IMG/VR virus record: IMGVR_UViG_3300020172_000530
Location: 1 to 64,000 of that record
DNA length: 64,000 bases
Source: a virus
Reading direction: 5' to 3' (one strand)
In this document: positions 61,053-64,000 of the stretch, in pieces
How positions within the stretch are numbered: the stretch's first letter is position 1
Layout of the letters: the number at the start of each line of letters is the position of its first letter
Position numbers and translations under genes: made by a program
Notes under the pieces: model-generated
Databases searched by the model: none
Told to the model about the DNA's origin: nothing
Seen by the model: only the letters and a program-made list of their open reading frames with translations

Positions 61053-61696
61053 CGTATGTATGGAGCAAACACTGATTGTTTGCTTAGATCTTTGTATGTA
61101 AGATTGCTGCCTGTATCTGGATTGTATTCGCTTATATTTTCCATCAATAATAACCCTTTAGCTGCTTCTTCTGGAGTCATATACATATGATACCCAATAC
61201 AAGAATAATCATCAGAATCGTGTGGAATATCTTTGTGTCTACCGTCGTAGATCATAGGCCTACACCACTCTACAAAAGCAGCATCGTTAGTAAGTATAAC
61301 ACCCCCTTTTCCTATCTTTAACGTTTTTCTATGATGAAAACTTACACAAAAATACGAATTGTCAATATACATTCCTTGACAAAATCTAGTAGCAGCATCA
61401 ATGATACTTGTGAAGCCAATTTTATACCAGCCCGACCACTCTTTATCTATAAATCGAATATAATTTCCAGCATGAATGGCTTGCATAACAGGGCTTGAAT
61501 AAGTGTGTTTGGGGAATTCTAAAACTTGACCTTTGATGTCAAGATATTTAAGACAAAGAAATATACCGTTGCTACAGCTATCTACGCATACAGCATAACG
61601 ACTTCCTGCGTATTCTGCTAGACGTTGTTCGAATAGTGTAACAGCGTCCCAAGGATCATTTATCTGGTATCCTTTATTTGTGAGCTCGGTTATCAT
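61049..61696 (-). CDS. Short DegT/DnrJ/EryC1-type PLP aminotransferase
   Basis: A 215-residue protein. The N-terminal pattern FEQRLAEYAGSRYAVCVDSC matches the DegT/StrS sugar aminotransferases. VSFHHRKTLKIGKGGVILTN contains K124 at the place of the PLP Schiff-base lysine, with GKGG instead of the usual GEGG. About 150-180 residues of the C-terminal domain are absent (family about 370-400). The short form may still be active as an oligomer or be a degenerate enzyme. It would make an amino sugar or a related nitrogen-bearing group. The gene overlaps its neighbours by 23 and four bases. Confidence 0.75.
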   Translation of the reverse strand: MITELTNKGYQINDPWDAVTLFEQRLAEYAGSRYAVCVDSCSNGIFLCLKYLDIKGQVLEFPKHTYSSPVMQAIHAGNYIRFIDKEWSGWYKIGFTSIIDAATRFCQGMYIDNSYFCVSFHHRKTLKIGKGGVILTNDAAFVEWCRPMIYDGRHKDIPHDSDDYSCIGYHMYMTPEEAAKGLLLMENISEYNPDTGSNLTYKDLSKQSVFAPYIR

Positions 61697-62408
61697 AAGC
61701 GATATCGTTATCGTGCCAGTACAAGCTTCTATGTGGCGGATCGTCTTCTAAATATTGACTATTACTCACATAGTAAAATAATCTAAGTGTGTTTCTACTT
61801 ACTCTATCCGGACATTGGATTGGTGTCGGATAACCATGGAATCCTGTTTTATGATACTGCCAAATTACACAACGATTGAATTTTGTAAAAACGCTTTGTA
61901 CTAGATTTTTATTTGTATCGTCGTAAAATTCAATATGTCCACCAAACTCCTCTTGCCATTCTTCAGTGAGATATACAATTAGTGTCAACTTTCTATGTAG
62001 TTTAAGTTCGTCATTCCAGTTAAAATCTGTATGAACTTTTAAACTATCACCGTTAAAGCTTCGACTATATCCTGCTCCAGTTAGATGAGGATCGGGTAAC
62101 AGACCTTGTATGCCAGTAATTTTTTCTAACCACTTTAATCCTGTAGTGCTGTGTAATTGATTAACTATGTTAACTGCTTCTGGACTATAATCCAAATTCT
62201 TACATTCCTTCATATAGCTACCACGACGTGTGAATTCAGTCCAGTGTTCAGTAGGTACACTCTCACATTCTGCTTGTAGTTTTTTTGCTGTTGATATAGG
62301 TAAAAAATCATCCAACACAAGTATTGGATGAGGTTGAGTTTTTACAAATGTTGAATGAAGTTCTTGAAAATTCGAAAACTTATTTTTTATATATTGTATA
62401 TCATACAT
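61674..62408 (-). CDS. 2-oxoglutarate/Fe(II)-dependent dioxygenase
   Basis: A 244-residue protein with the prolyl-hydroxylase-like fold. GDSLKVHTDFNWNDELKLHR gives the iron ligands H126 and D128. TGFHGYPTPIQCPDRVSRNT gives the third ligand H191, and an Arg near 202-205 binds 2-oxoglutarate. LIVYLTEEWQEEFGGHIEFY is the conserved strand pair between them. Such enzymes hydroxylate peptides, sugars or nucleic-acid bases and are frequent in marine T4-like phages. The start overlaps the thyX stop (TGATG). Its target may be shared with the nearby glycan and radical SAM genes, by position only. Confidence 0.85.
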   Translation of the reverse strand: MYDIQYIKNKFSNFQELHSTFVKTQPHPILVLDDFLPISTAKKLQAECESVPTEHWTEFTRRGSYMKECKNLDYSPEAVNIVNQLHSTTGLKWLEKITGIQGLLPDPHLTGAGYSRSFNGDSLKVHTDFNWNDELKLHRKLTLIVYLTEEWQEEFGGHIEFYDDTNKNLVQSVFTKFNRCVIWQYHKTGFHGYPTPIQCPDRVSRNTLRLFYYVSNSQYLEDDPPHRSLYWHDNDIAYDNRAHK

Positions 62409-63073
62409 CAGTTATTTATAGTGCTAATCATAGGAAATACATTGGATATAACTTCTGCACATGCCTTTGCCACTTCCTGATGTTCTTTTTGGGTACCATT
62501 AGCACTACGTAGCTCAATAAAATGTACCCAACTTCGCAGTGTACCATTCATATACAATCGACTCACTGTATTACCTTCTGGTAAGATAGCACGAGCTTGT
62601 TCCTTGGCAATACCTTTAGCAATTGCTTCAGCATAAGTTTCTTTTACATATTGAATAAGGAATTGCTGTTTAGCGTTCCACCAAGATTGTAATTCAACAT
62701 CCTCAGTTTCTATACTATTTTGTCTATTCTTGGTGTCTTGTAATCTTGCTTCTCGAAGAACAAAGTCAAGATCTTTAGTTGGGTCTGCATATCGTTGCGA
62801 GAACTCTTGGAATGAAAAGCTACGGTGCCGTAAAATCTGTCTGGCAATATCTCTTGTGGTTTCAATTTCGATACAGGCAGAGACCATTTCGAGTGGCGAC
62901 CAGTGCTGATGTTTGATGAGGTATCGTATAAGTTTTTCGCTTGTCTCAGTGTTAAGCTGGTTGCTTGGATTGCTAACACGGGCGCAATATGCGATAAGTT
63001 CTTGTGCGTCGCCGATACCCAGTTGTTCGAATTCTCTAGTTGGTTGACTGTAGGATAAAAGTTTGACATTCAT
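62408..63073 (-). CDS. thyX: Flavin-dependent thymidylate synthase ThyX
   Basis: A 221-residue ThyX. The defining RHRX7S motif is RHRSFSFQEFS (R82, H83, R84 and S92), which binds FAD and dUMP. HWSPLEMVSACIEIETTRDI before it, and the C-terminal RAILPEGNTVSRLYMNGTLR with WVHFIELRS, are also family features. It methylates dUMP to dTMP with CH2-THF and NAD(P)H, supplying thymidine for phage DNA. The length is normal for phage ThyX. It overlaps the oxygenase gene downstream and starts one base after the previous gene's stop. Confidence 0.97.
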   Translation of the reverse strand: MNVKLLSYSQPTREFEQLGIGDAQELIAYCARVSNPSNQLNTETSEKLIRYLIKHQHWSPLEMVSACIEIETTRDIARQILRHRSFSFQEFSQRYADPTKDLDFVLREARLQDTKNRQNSIETEDVELQSWWNAKQQFLIQYVKETYAEAIAKGIAKEQARAILPEGNTVSRLYMNGTLRSWVHFIELRSANGTQKEHQEVAKACAEVISNVFPMISTINN

Positions 63074-63382
63074 TTATTTAAGCTTTCTTTTCTTTAAAAA
63101 TTTGTTTGTGTGTTTAATAATATCTTTTTTAATTCTCTCTGTGTCTAATTTAAAGTCTACATTATCGATATCACTTTCGTAAGTGGATAACATATCTTTG
63201 AGGCTTGGCTCAAATATTTCCCAGTCTTTTCCTGCTAAGTTGACTTCCCAAATTTTTCCGTTTTTAAACTTGACCGTAACCGAATCTAAATATCGTAAAG
63301 GCACGACATTTAGATTAATTTCTCCAAAAACTTCTGGCCAATGTTCGATTACGTCGTTAGGAAATTTCTTTCCTTGTGTCAC
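63074..63382 (-). CDS. Conserved phage protein of unknown function (102 residues)
   Basis: It begins MTQGKKFPNDVIEHWPEVFG and continues NVVPLRYLDSVTVKFKNGKI, a beta-rich domain with conserved WP and F residues. The last 25 residues are a lysine-rich helix (KKDIIKHTNKFLKKRKLK). Proteins of this kind are shared by many marine T4-like phages with no assigned role, from memory. The basic tail suggests nucleic-acid or nucleoid contact, but this is inference. It overlaps the upstream gene by four bases (ATGA). Confidence 0.75.
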   Translation of the reverse strand: MTQGKKFPNDVIEHWPEVFGEINLNVVPLRYLDSVTVKFKNGKIWEVNLAGKDWEIFEPSLKDMLSTYESDIDNVDFKLDTERIKKDIIKHTNKFLKKRKLK

Positions 63383-63993
63383 GTAATCGATACAACCTTT
63401 TTCTTTGTAGGAACTAACTCTTCAGCCATTCTTCTTAGTTGAGCAGCCTCTTTACTCAATCTGTCAGCATCGCTTCTGTACTTTTTAGCTAAGTCTTCAT
63501 CATTTAGTGGACTTTGATCTACAAGCGGTTCTGTGCTCTGTGTTTTAGGACTAATGTCTTTAGCAGTAGCCACTTCTTTTACTTCTGTAGCAGGATTAGG
63601 CACATCAGGTTGAAGGGCTAAATCTTGCACGCTGATGCCTCGTTGTTCTGCAATTATCTGATTTAACTCAGATAATAAGATATTTACAGAAGAATTTGGA
63701 GTCATTTCTACAGCACTAGTAGGAAGCTTAGTGAATAGCTGTTTAGCATGTAACGATGGTAGCATAGTACTACCGTCTGAAAATACAGCTCTTGCTAGTA
63801 CTTCACTGAGTTCGGAGTTTGATTGTGCAGCATTTGATTCTACGAGATTTATCAAAGAATCATGATAACTGTCAGTTAGTGATTCAGTCATTATTACTAA
63901 GCAACTAAATGCGTCTCCAGGAAGTGTTCTAAAAACAACAATACACTTCCTACCGTTATCTTTAATTCTACCTATATGTTTGATATCAGCCAT
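63379..63993 (-). CDS. Conserved phage protein with C-terminal coiled coil (204 residues)
   Basis: A complete frame that ends within the window and starts at an ATG seven bases from the right edge. The N-terminal half is compact: IGRIKDNGRKCIVVFRTLPG, SYHDSLINLVESNAAQ and SELSEVLARAVFSDG. A Pro/Thr/Glu-rich linker (about 130-165) leads to a charged coiled coil, DLAKKYRSDADRLSKEAAQL. This layout is familiar from marine T4-like phages without a known function. A small scaffold or complex-assembly role is possible. It starts the visible part of the minus-strand operon leading to thyX. Confidence 0.75.
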   Translation of the reverse strand: MADIKHIGRIKDNGRKCIVVFRTLPGDAFSCLVIMTESLTDSYHDSLINLVESNAAQSNSELSEVLARAVFSDGSTMLPSLHAKQLFTKLPTSAVEMTPNSSVNILLSELNQIIAEQRGISVQDLALQPDVPNPATEVKEVATAKDISPKTQSTEPLVDQSPLNDEDLAKKYRSDADRLSKEAAQLRRMAEELVPTKKKVVSIT

Positions 63994-64000
63994 ATTAGGC

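Noticed and set aside
62413-62420. Perfect TATAAATA (minus strand) just before the oxygenase gene
   Set aside because: With T4 late spacing transcription would begin inside the coding region, after the ATG at 62408. The match lies in thyX codons and is AT-rich chance unless shown otherwise.
62710-63069. 119-codon open frame on the minus strand within thyX
   Set aside because: It is an alternative frame of thyX, whose RHRX7S motif fixes the correct frame.
63075-63080. TAAATA (minus strand) before thyX
   Set aside because: It ends one base before the thyX ATG and overlaps the previous stop, leaving no room for a start site or leader.

Overview
The window is part of the genome of an AT-rich, T4-like marine myovirus, on the branch that holds cyanophages and SAR11 (Pelagibacter) phages. 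The evidence is the T4 core: recombination nuclease gp46/gp47, late sigma factor gp55, and a run of baseplate genes (gp48-like, gp53, hub protein, gp5, gp25, gp6). Next to these lie marine-phage genes: ThyX, an XkdW-like protein, a 5169-residue baseplate/tail protein and fibres sharing a triplicated N-terminal module. No photosynthesis gene, tRNA, integrase or CRISPR array was seen. The host cannot be fixed from this window.

Layout. Bases 1-5673 (minus strand): a partial Gly/Ala-rich protein whose N-terminus resembles a capsid-targeting propeptide, a 0.3-kb hairpin-rich gap, a possible 44-residue ORF, a SegE-like GIY-YIG protein, a small helical protein, gp46, gp47, an unrecognised 52-residue gene and gp55. 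The gene order is gp55 > small gene > gp47 > gp46, joined by 1-14 base overlaps. A textbook sigma-70 promoter (TTGACA-17-TACAAT) drives it. This promoter is interleaved with an opposing late-type promoter. Bases 5748-42034 (plus strand): virion genes for tube cap, wedge, hub and spike, giant baseplate protein, collar-type fibres, three fibre paralogues and two tandem structural paralogues. Three transcription units here start with the same two-part promoter, TACGCAC placed 21 nt before TAAATA.

Bases 42035-59699 (plus strand) are the most unusual part: about twenty genes joined by start/stop overlaps behind a palindromic AT-rich leader. They encode a small conserved protein, two pairs of glycosyltransferase-like proteins, a beta-rich unknown, a methyltransferase-like protein and two very small ORFs. 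These are followed by NINE radical SAM proteins, interrupted by a QueC-like PP-loop ATPase and a small SDR. The nine fall into three architectural classes: two with C-terminal extra cysteines and GDP in place of GGE, five with an N-terminal cysteine ('twitch'-like) domain, and two with a CNYxCSYC core and a C-terminal cysteine region. They look like a multistep pathway building an unusual modified molecule, perhaps a virion or cell-surface glycan, a nucleotide-linked sugar or a modified peptide. The product cannot be read from sequence.

Bases 59691-63993 (minus strand, convergent, with 3' ends overlapping by 9 bases): a probable glycosyltransferase, a short DegT-type aminotransferase, a 2OG-Fe(II) oxygenase, ThyX and two conserved phage proteins. 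The first three would fit the same modification pathway as the radical SAM island.
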